Shown piece after piece: positions 52,563 through 61,284 of a stretch of DNA of 64,000 bases; within the stretch, counting starts at the first letter, position 1, and each line of letters starts with the position of its first letter. The translations under genes and the position numbers were made by a program. The stretch comes from DAOULT01 sp964646625 (GTDB lineage Bacteria; Chloroflexota; Anaerolineae; CAZYHC01). The notes under the pieces were generated by a model that searched no databases, had not been told where the DNA came from, and saw nothing but the letters and a program-made list of their open reading frames with translations. The stretch lies in assembly GCA_964646625.1 (NCBI GenBank), contig CAZYHC010000014.1, positions 34,319-98,318 on the forward strand, written 5' to 3'.

Positions 52563-54341
52563 ATGACGGAAGACGTGATCGGTAAAACCCTGGGAGGCTA
52601 TGAAATCAAGGAGGAGTTGGGGCGGGGGGGGATGGCTACGGTCTACAGGGCCTACCAGCCTAAACTCGACCGGTACGTGGCCATAAAGGTCCTGCCCTCT
52701 TACTTTGCCCACGATGAGACCTTTATGGGCCGTTTCGAGCGTGAGGCCAAAGCTGTGGCCGGCCTGCATCATCCCAATATCCTGACCGTCCACGACTACG
52801 GGGAGGAGGGAGGGCAGACCTACCTGGTCATGGAGTTGGTGGAGGGGGGCACCCTCCACGAGCGCCTGGGACAACAGTGGGCTTTAAAAGAGGTGCAAAA
52901 GATCGTCGGCCGGGTAGGCGACGCTCTGGCTTATGCCCACGGACAGGGCATCGTCCACCGCGATATCAAACCGTCCAACATCTTGATGCAGAGGGAGGAC
53001 TGGCCGCTGCTGGCCGACTTCGGTTTGGCTAAGGCCATGACGGGCAGCGTCTCTCTGACCCGCGAAGGGGTGGCAATAGGCACCCCGGAGTACATGTCCC
53101 CGGAACAGGCTCAGGGCAACCCTGTCGATGAGCGCAGCGATGTCTATTCCCTGGGGGTAGTGCTCTACGAGATGGTGACAGGCAGACAGCCCTTCCAGGC
53201 CGACACCCCTGTGTCGGTGCTCTATAAGCACGTCAAAGATCCTCCACCTCCCCCCCGTAGTTTCAGGCCCGCTTTGCCTGAAGTTGTGGAGGCGGTGATC
53301 CTGAAGGCCCTGGCTAAAGACCCCGCCGACCGCTACCAGAAAATGGAGGACATGGTCTCTGCCCTGGAAAACGCGGTGGCCCAGGCCGAGGAATCCCTGA
53401 AGACCATCGAGTTGAAGAAAGAGGAGCTGGAACGACGACCGCGACTTGAGACCCCCTCCCCGCCGCCCGACCTGCCGCGTGTGGTGCCCGTAGGAAAAGT
53501 GGCCGAGCCCCGCCAGGGCTTGCCCGTCTGGGTCTGGGGCGTTGTGGGGGTGATTGCGCTTTTGATTATCGTGGGGGGCATCTTCCTGTTCAGCCAGGGA
53601 GGAGGGCCGACGGCCACCCCAACGGCGGCCGCTCTGGCGGAAAGCCCCACGGCAGCCGGGGTCCCGACCGAGACCAAAACCACCACAGTCGCATCGCCCA
53701 CGGCCACTCCTGAGCCGCTGGAGACGGAGGCAGTCGCACCACCCCAACCCACAGCCACTCCTGAGCCGCTGGAGACGGAGGCAGTCGCGCCGTCCCAACC
53801 CACAGCCACTCCTGAACCACTTGAACCGGCGGAAACAGCCACCGCTACGTCGCAACCGCCCACAGCCACAACCGTGCCAACCACAACGGCTACCGCCCCT
53901 TCCGTCGCCCTGAAGGAAACGCCCACCCCGGAGGTAGACTTCAAGGTTATACGTCAGGCCCTGGTGCCCTTCAACGAAAACAAGTGTGAGGAGCAGCTCA
54001 TCCACGTCTGGGTGGTGGACAAGGAGGGCACCTATCTGACCAACATCCGGGTAGAGATCGACTGGAAAGATAACTCCGGGCCGCCACACGAACTCAACTC
54101 CGGCTTTCTGGGCCCTGGCTACGATAAAATGATAGCCCGTTCTGGCATCTACTGGGCCAGGGTTACCAAAGACGTGCCCCCCTTCGGCGCTCGCACTTAC
54201 ACCAGCGAAGTGACTGACCCTCTGAACACTGGCGCTCCGACGCGGGAGGATTTGGAGGAGGGGGGTTACTGTACCCCCGGCGGCGGCTGCCGGGAATGCG
54301 CCAACTACGCCTACCAGGTCATCTTTGAAAGACAGTGGTAG
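52563..54341 (+). CDS. membrane-anchored Ser/Thr protein kinase
   Basis: A 592-residue PknB-type kinase. The kinase domain spans residues 13-270 with LGRGGMATVYRA, Lys42, catalytic HRDIKPSNIL and DFGLAKAMTG. A short helical linker, one transmembrane helix (WVWGVVGVIALLIIVGGIFLF) and a Pro/Thr-rich repeat linker follow. The extracellular C-terminal domain of about 130 residues (ENKCEEQLIHVWVVDKEG onward, with CTPGGGCRECANY) resembles no domain I can name. AAGGAGG lies directly before the ATG and overlaps the end of the PIN gene, so the two are linked. It resembles the kinase at 31015-33327 in layout but lacks its zinc ribbons and propeller. Confidence 0.9.
   Translation: MTEDVIGKTLGGYEIKEELGRGGMATVYRAYQPKLDRYVAIKVLPSYFAHDETFMGRFEREAKAVAGLHHPNILTVHDYGEEGGQTYLVMELVEGGTLHERLGQQWALKEVQKIVGRVGDALAYAHGQGIVHRDIKPSNILMQREDWPLLADFGLAKAMTGSVSLTREGVAIGTPEYMSPEQAQGNPVDERSDVYSLGVVLYEMVTGRQPFQADTPVSVLYKHVKDPPPPPRSFRPALPEVVEAVILKALAKDPADRYQKMEDMVSALENAVAQAEESLKTIELKKEELERRPRLETPSPPPDLPRVVPVGKVAEPRQGLPVWVWGVVGVIALLIIVGGIFLFSQGGGPTATPTAAALAESPTAAGVPTETKTTTVASPTATPEPLETEAVAPPQPTATPEPLETEAVAPSQPTATPEPLEPAETATATSQPPTATTVPTTTATAPSVALKETPTPEVDFKVIRQALVPFNENKCEEQLIHVWVVDKEGTYLTNIRVEIDWKDNSGPPHELNSGFLGPGYDKMIARSGIYWARVTKDVPPFGARTYTSEVTDPLNTGAPTREDLEEGGYCTPGGGCRECANYAYQVIFERQW
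53697..53830 (+). repeat. 51-bp tandem repeat in the kinase linker
   Basis: A 51-nt unit beginning CCCACRGCCACTCCTGARCC occurs at 53697, 53748 and 53799 (the last partial). It encodes 17-residue PTATPEPLETEAVAPPQ-like repeats and probably varies in number by slippage. Confidence 0.8.
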
Positions 54342-54414
54342 GTATTACTCTGGCGCTCTCCGATCTATACGGTGATCGATAGGTAGATAGCCCTCTGAAA
54401 AAAGGAGTCCTGCT

Positions 54415-55977
54415 TTGCCATACAAAAGCCTGATCAAGAAAAGCCAGTACCATGACTCCGTGTCCCTCATGCTGGTAGCCAAACAATTGAGCGCCATGCC
54501 CGGCGTGCGCGATGCGGCGGTGGTCATGGGTACCGAGGCCAATAAAGGGATCCTGGGGACGGCCGGACTGCTGACCCCCGAGGCCCAGGCCGCCGGCCCC
54601 AACGATCTGATCATCAGCGTCGAAGCCGGGAGCGGCGAAGTAGCGGCCATCGCCCTGGCGATGGCCGAGGGAATGTTAGCCGGGAAAGTGGCCGCGGCCC
54701 TGGAGAGAGAAGAATATCGGCCCAAGACCCTGGACACCGCTTTGCGCGCTCTCCCGGAGGCCAACCTGGTCGTCATCTCTGTGGCCGGCCGTTACGCCGC
54801 AGCCGAGGCCAGACGCGCCCTGGAGAAAGGGCTGCACGTCTTCCTTTTCAGCAATAACGTGCCCCTGGAAGACGAAATCGCCCTGAAACGCTATGCTAAA
54901 GAAAAAGGGTTGCTCCTTATGGGCCCAGATGCAGGCACAGCCATCATCAACGGGGTGGCGCTGGGTTTCGCCAACGCCGTTCCTCGGGGGCGGATGGGGG
55001 TGGTGGGGGCGGCGGGGACGGGGTTGCAGAGTGTGACCAGCCTCATCGCCTGGGAAGGGGAAGGCATCTCCCAGGCTATCGGCGTGGGCGGACGCGATCT
55101 GTCCGAGGCGGTAGGGGGCCTCATGATGATGGAAGGCCTCCGCGCCCTCCAGGCCGATCCTCAAACTGAGGTACTGGTGCTGGTCGCCAAACCGCCTCAC
55201 CCCACCGTAGCCGAAAAAGTGCTGAACCTGGTGGGCGAAAGCGATAAGCCGACGGTGGTGGCCTTTCTGGGCCGCGACCAGGAATCCATCCGCCAGGCAG
55301 GGGCCACGCCGGCCGCCACCCTGGAGGAAGCGGCCCTGGTGGCCGTCAAGCTGGCCCAGGGCCGGAAACCTATCGAGGCCGCTATCACCCTGGCCCATCG
55401 AGACGATGGGCTGGAGCGGCTGGCCGCGGAGATTGGTCAGGGCCTATCCTCCGAGCAGAGGTACGTCCGGGGCCTTTTCTGTGGCGGCACTTTCTGTTAC
55501 GAAGCCATGCTTGTGCTCCAGGCACTGATCGGCGCTGTCCATTCTAACGTCCCCCTCGATGAGCGCCTCAAACTGGCAGATTCCAACAAGAGCGTGGAAC
55601 ACACCGTGGTCGATCTGGGGGCGGACGAGTTTACTTTGGGACGGCTGCACCCCATGCTCGACCTCAGCCTGCGCAACCGACGCATCCTGTGGGAGGCCCG
55701 AGACCCGCAGACGGCCATCATCCTGCTCGATCTGGTGCTGGGCTACGGGGTGCACCCCGACCCGGCCGACGAGACAGCCACCGCCGTCTTCAAGGCCAGA
55801 GAACTGGCCAAACGGGATGGCCGCAAGCTGCTCGTCATTTCCTCCATATGTGGCACCCAGGACGACCCCCAGGGCCTGGCCGAACAGGAGAAAAAACTGC
55901 GCCAGGCCGGAGCCATCGTCCTGGCCAGCAACGTGGCCGCAGCCAAATTGGCCGGTTTGATAGTGGGATCAAGGTAG
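54415..55977 (+). CDS. fdrA: FdrA-family acyl-CoA-synthetase-like protein
   Basis: A 520-residue protein related to the succinyl-CoA synthetase alpha subunit, with a CoA-binding-like N-terminus (AVVMGTEANKGILGTAGL) and a GPDAGTAIINGVALGFANAVPRG ligase core near residues 170-190. In enteric bacteria FdrA (AllF) works with DUF1116 (AllG) and a third protein (AllH) as oxamate carbamoyltransferase in allantoin breakdown; I recall this but cannot verify subunit details here. DUF1116 occurs downstream at 57782, although an acyltransferase gene interrupts. TTG 54415 is chosen because AAAGGAG lies 7 nt upstream. Confidence 0.85.
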   Translation: MPYKSLIKKSQYHDSVSLMLVAKQLSAMPGVRDAAVVMGTEANKGILGTAGLLTPEAQAAGPNDLIISVEAGSGEVAAIALAMAEGMLAGKVAAALEREEYRPKTLDTALRALPEANLVVISVAGRYAAAEARRALEKGLHVFLFSNNVPLEDEIALKRYAKEKGLLLMGPDAGTAIINGVALGFANAVPRGRMGVVGAAGTGLQSVTSLIAWEGEGISQAIGVGGRDLSEAVGGLMMMEGLRALQADPQTEVLVLVAKPPHPTVAEKVLNLVGESDKPTVVAFLGRDQESIRQAGATPAATLEEAALVAVKLAQGRKPIEAAITLAHRDDGLERLAAEIGQGLSSEQRYVRGLFCGGTFCYEAMLVLQALIGAVHSNVPLDERLKLADSNKSVEHTVVDLGADEFTLGRLHPMLDLSLRNRRILWEARDPQTAIILLDLVLGYGVHPDPADETATAVFKARELAKRDGRKLLVISSICGTQDDPQGLAEQEKKLRQAGAIVLASNVAAAKLAGLIVGSR

Positions 55978-56115
55978 AGGTGAGCGTGTCTCCACGCTCT
56001 TATCATGATATAATACAGTTGCAAATACTGCTATTAAATCTGTATCCAATATGTGATATTGGGAAAGGATAATGAAGAGGTAATGAGATGAGCGTGTTAG
56101 GCAATACAACGTTGT

Positions 56116-56138
56116 GTGGCGACAAGGTGCGTCGTCGC
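56116..56138. repeat. GTRGCGACAAGG repeat, left copy
   Basis: A 23-nt near-palindrome, GTGGCGACAAGGTGC followed by GTCGTCGC, matched at 19 of 23 positions by the copy at 57694. The two copies flank the acyltransferase gene. The gap 55978-56218 otherwise holds only a TATAAT at 56009-56014 with no good -35. Confidence 0.6.
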
Positions 56139-56218
56139 TTCAATTCATGTTAATGAGGGAGAGATTTATCTTATCTCTCTTAGCATCTGTAACACTCTCA
56201 TGAATAGAGGAGAATGAA

Positions 56219-57430
56219 GTGGATCAAAATAACTTACAACCAACGGAGGAATCCCCAGTACAGGCGATGACCGGGAAGACTTCCCGCCTGTTCTTCATCG
56301 ATCACTTGCGCGCTTCTCTGGTCATCCTCGTAGTACTGCACCACCTGGCCCTCGTCTATGGAGGGATCCCGCCGTTCTATTACTTTGAACCCCCGTTTAA
56401 CGATCCTCTCGCAGGCCTGATAGCGTTAGTGTTCGTGCTCTTCAACCAGGCCTGGTTCATGGGAGCCTTCTTCTTGTTGGCGGGCTATTTCACGCCAGGA
56501 TCATTTGATCGGAAGGGGCCTGGTTCCTTCCTTAAGGCTCGGCTACGTCGTCTCGGCATTCCTATCATCTTATTCATATTCGTACTCAGCCCGATCTCAT
56601 GGATCGGTATCTTCCTAATGCCAGCCAGTCTGACCGGGATTACGACCCCGCTAACTTGGCAAACGTATCCCCACCTCATTGGTCTTGGGCCTCTGTGGTT
56701 CGTCGCGATGTTGCTCATCTTCAGCTTTGGCTATGCTGCATGGCGGAGGCTGACAAGGAACCGGACATCATCCTCGATGAGTAGATCTTTACTGCCCAGC
56801 TACCTCCATATTGGCATCTTCATTCTGGCGTTGGCGCAGGTGAGTTACCTGGTCCGCATCATTGTCCCGCTAGGCGAAGAAGTTAGCCTATTCGTGTATT
56901 TCCTCAGCTTTCCAACTATTGCCTACCTCCCCCAGTATCTCAGCTTCTTCGTACTGGGTACCGTCGCATCCCGCCACGACTGGTTCCGAACTTTGCCCCG
57001 CTCTATGGGCGTAGTAGGCTTTGTGACAGCGGTGGTGGCGGGAGTCTTATTGTTCCCGCTTGCATTTAGTGGCCGTGTGTTTTCTTTGGAGATCACCGAG
57101 CCACTGGGTTTTCTGGGCAACGGGCATTGGCAGTCTGCTGTATATGCGCTCTGGGACTCCATCTTCGCAGTCGGAATATGCCTGGGCTTGATCCCACTCT
57201 TCCGCCGCTTCTTCAACGGGCAGGGAAGGTTCGGCAGGTTCCTGTCTCAACATAGCTATACTGTCTACGTTATCCATATTCCAATCGTGGTCTTTCTTGC
57301 GTATGCGCTGAGGGGAATCGAGCTAGCGGCCTTACTCAAATTTGGTATGGCGGCGGTTATCGTGGTCCCGACCTGCTTCGCCGTCGCCTACATCGTCCGT
57401 AGGATACCCGGTGTGTCGAGGGTTCTCTAA
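56219..57430 (+). CDS. acyltransferase-3-family membrane protein
   Basis: A 403-residue integral membrane protein with about ten helices that transfers acyl groups to extracytoplasmic sugars or lipids. The family signature appears near the N-terminus: RLFFIDHLRASLVILVVLHH, followed by FFLLAGYFTPGSF and later FLSQHSYTVYVIHIP. GTG 56219 follows AGGAG with 7-nt spacing; the true N-terminus may be slightly shorter. It lies between fdrA and the DUF1116 gene, is flanked on both sides by long non-coding stretches and matching short repeats, and has a different base composition, so it looks inserted into an older operon. Confidence 0.85.
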   Translation: MDQNNLQPTEESPVQAMTGKTSRLFFIDHLRASLVILVVLHHLALVYGGIPPFYYFEPPFNDPLAGLIALVFVLFNQAWFMGAFFLLAGYFTPGSFDRKGPGSFLKARLRRLGIPIILFIFVLSPISWIGIFLMPASLTGITTPLTWQTYPHLIGLGPLWFVAMLLIFSFGYAAWRRLTRNRTSSSMSRSLLPSYLHIGIFILALAQVSYLVRIIVPLGEEVSLFVYFLSFPTIAYLPQYLSFFVLGTVASRHDWFRTLPRSMGVVGFVTAVVAGVLLFPLAFSGRVFSLEITEPLGFLGNGHWQSAVYALWDSIFAVGICLGLIPLFRRFFNGQGRFGRFLSQHSYTVYVIHIPIVVFLAYALRGIELAALLKFGMAAVIVVPTCFAVAYIVRRIPGVSRVL

Positions 57431-57781
57431 ACGAATTACTTATAGGCATTGCTATCGGGGTTGTCCACGCGAATCGGCCTGAATTTCGCATTATACAGGG
57501 ATCGCGAGTGCCAAAAGCGCCTCGGAATGACGCAAAAAGAGGATCGAATGAGCGCAATTTCGCCATCCTGTTTGGTATTTCATTCAGGACGTATAGCAGA
57601 GAGCCTTGATAAAACGGGTAAGGGGTTATCCTTCGCCCGTGGGCAGGGATGAGGGAAGAGAAAAGATGATCGTCAAGAGACCGGCCCGGATTGGTAGCGA
57701 CAAGGTACGTCGCCACACAACCCGGCGCTGCACCTGACCGCCCTATCTCACACGAAATCAGCGCTTAGGGAGGAAAAACCC
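57431..57781. other. gene-free stretch
   Basis: About 350 nt without a supportable gene. Apart from the short repeat at 57694-57716 it contains only short frames lacking ribosome sites. It may be what is left of the insertion that separated the flanking operon genes. Confidence 0.5.
57694..57716. repeat. GTRGCGACAAGG repeat, right copy
   Basis: GTAGCGACAAGGTAC followed by GTCGCCAC, in the same orientation as the left copy at 56116. The arms GTAGCGAC/GTCGCCAC are near-complementary, so each copy is also a small palindrome. Confidence 0.6.
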
Positions 57782-59167
57782 ATGAAAAATACGCTTTTCG
57801 GCCAGCCGTTAAAAGTCATTAACATCGGGCTGGAAGGCTTTGCCCAGAGTATGCAAGAGCAAGGGGCGGAGACGGTGTCCGTCGCTTGGCGACCGCCGAC
57901 CGACGGGCCTCGTCTGACCACCACCGGGACAGAGGTGGACGTCGAAGCCGCCAACGAGGAGGCCCTCCGGCGCATCTGTGCCGGACGGCCCATGATCGTG
58001 GGGATGGGCCTCGCCCGTGAAGTGATCCCCGATATGCACGACAGGATGATTTTGCACGCCGGACCGCCCATCGCCTGGGAACGGATGTGTGGGCCAATGC
58101 GGGGGGGAGTGATGGGCGCGTTGGTGTACGAAGGTCTGGCCCAAACGCCGGAGGAAGCCGCCGGGCTGGCCGAAAGCGGCCAGGTCGAATTTTCTCCCTG
58201 CCACCATCACCACGCCGTCGGGCCGATGGCCGGCATCGTCTCGCCTTCCATGCCGGTGTGGATCGTCCGTAATGAGGAGTTCGGCAACCAGGCTTATTGC
58301 ACCCAGAACGAAGGTCTGGGCCAGGTGCTACGCTATGGAGCCTACGGCGACGAGGTGATTAAGCGTCTCAAGTGGATGGCAGAGGAGCTATACCCGGCCT
58401 TAAACGCGGCCCTGGAAGTTTCCGGCCCCCTCGACCTGCGGACCCTGATCGCCCAGGCGCTACACATGGGCGACGAGGGCCACAACCGCAACAAGGCCGG
58501 CACCTCGCTCCTGATCCGGGCCATTGCTCCTGCCCTGGCGGAGGCCGTGTCGGACCAGGCGGTGGTGGCGCGGGTGTTGCGTTTCATGGACGGCAACGAC
58601 CACTTTTTCCTTAACCTGTCCATGCCGGCCATGAAGGCCATGTTGGAGCCGGCGGAGGGCATAGAAGGGTGCAGCGTGGTGACGACCATGGCCCGCAACG
58701 GCACCGATTTTGGGATCCGGGTCTCGGCTCTGGGCGACCGTTGGTTTGTGGCCCCGGCCGGACAGCCGGAGGGTCTGTGGCTGCCCGGCTTCAGCGCTGA
58801 GGACGCCAACCCCGACATCGGCGATAGCACCATCACCGAGACGGGCGGGATCGGCGGTTTTGCCCTGGCCGCCGCCCCGGCCATCGTCCAGTTTGTGGGC
58901 GGCGCGCCGGAAGATGCCCTCAACGCCAGCCTGGAGATGTACGAGATCACCGCCGGGGAACACACCATCTTCACCATCCCGGCTCTCAACTTCCGGGGCA
59001 CGCCCTTGGGCATCGACGTACGTAAAGTGGTGGAGGCCGGCATCTTGCCCCGTCTCAACACCGGCATCGCTCACAAAGAGCCAGGTATTGGCATGGTGGG
59101 CGCTGGCCTGCTGCAAGCCCCCATGGAATGCTTCCGCCAGGCTTTTGCAGCCTTCCAGGAGTTGTAA
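57782..59167 (+). CDS. DUF1116 protein, YlbE/AllG-like
   Basis: A 461-residue cytoplasmic protein of the DUF1116 family: FSPCHHHHAVGPMAGIVSPS near residue 143, GDEGHNRNKAGTSLL and a C-terminal LNFRGTPLGIDVRKVVEAG. In enterobacterial allantoin loci this family pairs with FdrA to act on oxamate and carbamoyl phosphate; here an FdrA gene lies 1.8 kb upstream. The third subunit (DUF2877) and carbamate kinase are not in the window. AGGAGG precedes the ATG. Confidence 0.85.
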   Translation: MKNTLFGQPLKVINIGLEGFAQSMQEQGAETVSVAWRPPTDGPRLTTTGTEVDVEAANEEALRRICAGRPMIVGMGLAREVIPDMHDRMILHAGPPIAWERMCGPMRGGVMGALVYEGLAQTPEEAAGLAESGQVEFSPCHHHHAVGPMAGIVSPSMPVWIVRNEEFGNQAYCTQNEGLGQVLRYGAYGDEVIKRLKWMAEELYPALNAALEVSGPLDLRTLIAQALHMGDEGHNRNKAGTSLLIRAIAPALAEAVSDQAVVARVLRFMDGNDHFFLNLSMPAMKAMLEPAEGIEGCSVVTTMARNGTDFGIRVSALGDRWFVAPAGQPEGLWLPGFSAEDANPDIGDSTITETGGIGGFALAAAPAIVQFVGGAPEDALNASLEMYEITAGEHTIFTIPALNFRGTPLGIDVRKVVEAGILPRLNTGIAHKEPGIGMVGAGLLQAPMECFRQAFAAFQEL

Positions 59168-59189
59168 CCACCATGGTGGAGTACTCCCG

Positions 59190-59218
59190 TTGATTTCTTA
59201 ACGTTTGTGTGGTATAAT
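59190..59218 (+). promoter_or_regulatory. promoter ahead of cyclase-family gene
   Basis: TTGATT (59190-59195), a 17-nt spacer and a perfect TATAAT (59213-59218). Transcription would begin near 59225, giving a leader of about 188 nt that includes the long inverted repeat at 59293-59367. Confidence 0.65.
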
Positions 59219-59292
59219 CGTTTGGGGCTGAGGGCACCTCGGTAAAAACTACCGGACAAAGGGGTCATGCTCCCATCAGTGTAATATTCAAT

Positions 59293-59367
59293 ATAACATG
59301 GTTCGCAGAGCTTGAAGATGGCTTATGTATATACTAAAGCTATCTCTTGAAGCAAGAACCATGTTAT
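59293..59367 (+). promoter_or_regulatory. long inverted repeat in the leader of the cyclase-family gene
   Basis: ATAACATGGTTC (59293-59304) and GAACCATGTTAT (59356-59367) are perfect 12-bp complements. Inside, AGCTTGAAGATGGCTT and AAGCTATCTCTTGAAGC can pair further, making one long hairpin. The element ends 46 nt before the start codon. It could be an operator or a structured regulatory RNA. Confidence 0.55.
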
Positions 59368-59412
59368 CATTTATCTTCCCAAAAAATTGAAAACCAGGAG
59401 GTTTACCATAAC

Positions 59413-60261
59413 ATGAAATTAATCGATTTGACCATTCCCATCGGCATCGGCACGCCGCCCTGGCCCACTTACGAGCCTTTGCAGGTCAAGTACTTCAAAC
59501 GGCTGGCGCCCAACGGGGCCAACGGCCAGCTTCTTACTCACTCTAACCACGTGGGCACTCACCTGGACGGGGAGATACATTTTTACACCCCCGGCAAGGA
59601 TATCGCCGACCTGGACATGGACTTTCTGTGCGGTCCTGGTGCGATGGTCGATCTGTCGGACGCCGCTGGCGACTACGACATCTACACCTCGGAAATGGTC
59701 GAAGCGCGGGTGGAAGTGCGCGAAGGCGACATCCTGATCATCCACACCGGCTACCACCGCTACGGCTGGGACCAGCCCAAAGCGGACGAAATTCGCTACA
59801 TGGTTCAACACCCCGGCCCCGACCGCGAGTTTGCCCAATGGGCCAGAGCGAAGAAGATCAAGTGGATCGGGGTCGATTGTGGCAGCGCCGACCACCCCAT
59901 GAACACCATCATCCGCCAGTGGATGCCCCGTCAGGCCCGCGAGGCCGATGCCCACTTCCAGGAGAAATACGGCCAAAGCCTGGAAGAGATTTTCACCGAC
60001 GATAAATATCAAATGATGCACATTGAGTTGTTCCCATACGGCATCATTCACGCCGAATGTGTGGGCGGCGACATCGACCTGCTGCTCAACAAACGCACCA
60101 CCATCGGCTGCTTCCCCTGGCGTTTCGTCGATGGCGAATCGAGCATCTGCCGCGTCGTGGCCTTCGTCGAAGACGACGAATACGAGGAACTGATGAAGCA
60201 AAAAGCTAAAATGGAACTGACCCGCTTTGGGGATTGCGTGTGCCCCAGGCCGCAATTGTGA
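59413..60261 (+). CDS. cyclase-family (kynurenine-formamidase-like) metal-dependent hydrolase
   Basis: A 282-residue hydrolase with the metal-binding motif SNHVGTHLDGEIHFY near residue 50 (HxGTHxD), then ILIIHTGYHRYGW and WIGVDCGSADHPMN. The family hydrolyses formamides, isatin-type lactams and related ring compounds. With the nitrilase-like neighbour (3 nt downstream) it probably opens and trims a cyclic amide or ureide. ATG 59413 is chosen because AGGAGG lies upstream and the protein then begins MKLIDLTIPI, the family opening. An imperfect tail rich in Cys and Pro ends the protein. Confidence 0.85.
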   Translation: MKLIDLTIPIGIGTPPWPTYEPLQVKYFKRLAPNGANGQLLTHSNHVGTHLDGEIHFYTPGKDIADLDMDFLCGPGAMVDLSDAAGDYDIYTSEMVEARVEVREGDILIIHTGYHRYGWDQPKADEIRYMVQHPGPDREFAQWARAKKIKWIGVDCGSADHPMNTIIRQWMPRQAREADAHFQEKYGQSLEEIFTDDKYQMMHIELFPYGIIHAECVGGDIDLLLNKRTTIGCFPWRFVDGESSICRVVAFVEDDEYEELMKQKAKMELTRFGDCVCPRPQL

Positions 60262-60264
60262 AAT

Positions 60265-61155
60265 ATGAAAAAATTCGTCGCTTCTTGCGTCCAGATTGCC
60301 ATAACTCCCAACGCAGTTAAAGAGAACCTGGAAAAGGTGGAGACCTGGCTGGAGATGGCCGTCCGCCAGCACGGGGCCGAACTGGTGGTCTTCCCGGAGA
60401 CCATCAGCACCGGCTTCAGCCCGGGCCTTCCGGCCGAGGAACTGTGGGCCCTGGTGGACGTCATCCCCGGCGCGGTCACGGCCCCCATCGCCCGCGCGGC
60501 CCGTAACCTGGGCGTGCACGTGGTGTTCCCCACTTATGAGAGAGGGCCGCAGCGGGGCACGATCTTCAACTCGGCGGTCCTCGTCGATCCTGACGGCCAG
60601 ATTGTGGGAGTTTACCGCAAGACCCACCTCTTTCCCACCGAACGGCTGTCGGGCGGTGGGTGGTCCACCCCGGGACGCCAGGCTTTAGCCTTCGAGACCG
60701 AGCTGGGGGCGATCGGGATGATGATCTGCTACGACGGCGACTTCCCCGAACTGGCGCGGGTGATGGCTATCCAGGGGGCGGAGGTCATCGTCCGGCCCTC
60801 GGCCCTGCTGCGCAGCTTCGAGATCTGGGATTTGACCAACCGGGCACGGGCCTACGACAACCACGTCTACGTGGTAGCCACTAACGCCGTAGGGCCAGAC
60901 GCGGCCGACCACTACTATTTTGGACACAGCATGATCGTCTCGCCCATCGCCCAAAAACTGGCCCAGGCCAGGGGCACGGAAGAGATCGTTGCCGCTGAGC
61001 TGGACCCTGACCCTATCAAGTACGTGACCTACGGAGCCAAGTCGCCCATGATCTTCGATCACCTGGAGGACCGCAACCTGGAAGTTTACGCCGATATCCT
61101 CAAACCGGCTAAAAGCGCCTTCGAACCGGCGCGCCGCGTCAAATACCTGGAATGA
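60265..61155 (+). CDS. carbon-nitrogen hydrolase (nitrilase superfamily)
   Basis: A 296-residue amidase. The catalytic triad is complete: Glu in VVFPETISTGF, Lys in YRKTHLFPTE and Cys in GMMICYDGDFPE. Members include N-carbamoyl-amino-acid hydrolases, beta-ureidopropionase and omega-amidase. Beside the cyclase-family enzyme and the FdrA/DUF1116 pair a ureido or carbamoyl substrate is likely, but this is inferred. It starts 3 nt after the preceding stop. Confidence 0.88.
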   Translation: MKKFVASCVQIAITPNAVKENLEKVETWLEMAVRQHGAELVVFPETISTGFSPGLPAEELWALVDVIPGAVTAPIARAARNLGVHVVFPTYERGPQRGTIFNSAVLVDPDGQIVGVYRKTHLFPTERLSGGGWSTPGRQALAFETELGAIGMMICYDGDFPELARVMAIQGAEVIVRPSALLRSFEIWDLTNRARAYDNHVYVVATNAVGPDAADHYYFGHSMIVSPIAQKLAQARGTEEIVAAELDPDPIKYVTYGAKSPMIFDHLEDRNLEVYADILKPAKSAFEPARRVKYLE

Positions 61156-61159
61156 ATGA

Positions 61160-61205
61160 AGGCGCCTGGCACAGCGAACGTTCGTTGTTGAAGTGCCAGG
61201 CACCT
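61160..61205. repeat. dispersed palindrome, copy D (with insert)
   Basis: AGGCGCCTGGCAC (61160-61172) and GTGCCAGGCACCT (61193-61205) keep the family arms, but the loop is widened to 20 nt and holds a small CGAACGTTCG palindrome. It begins 5 nt after the hydrolase stop. Confidence 0.8.
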
Positions 61206-61284
61206 GCCAAGGGATGACGATTTCCCTCTGTTCAGGGAGAGAGGGTAAAATAAAAGGTAAAGATAGAAGTAAAGGAGGAAATGT

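Noticed and set aside
53697..53830. Possible CRISPR-like repeat
   Set aside because: Units are contiguous and in frame within the kinase linker, with no spacers and no cas genes nearby.
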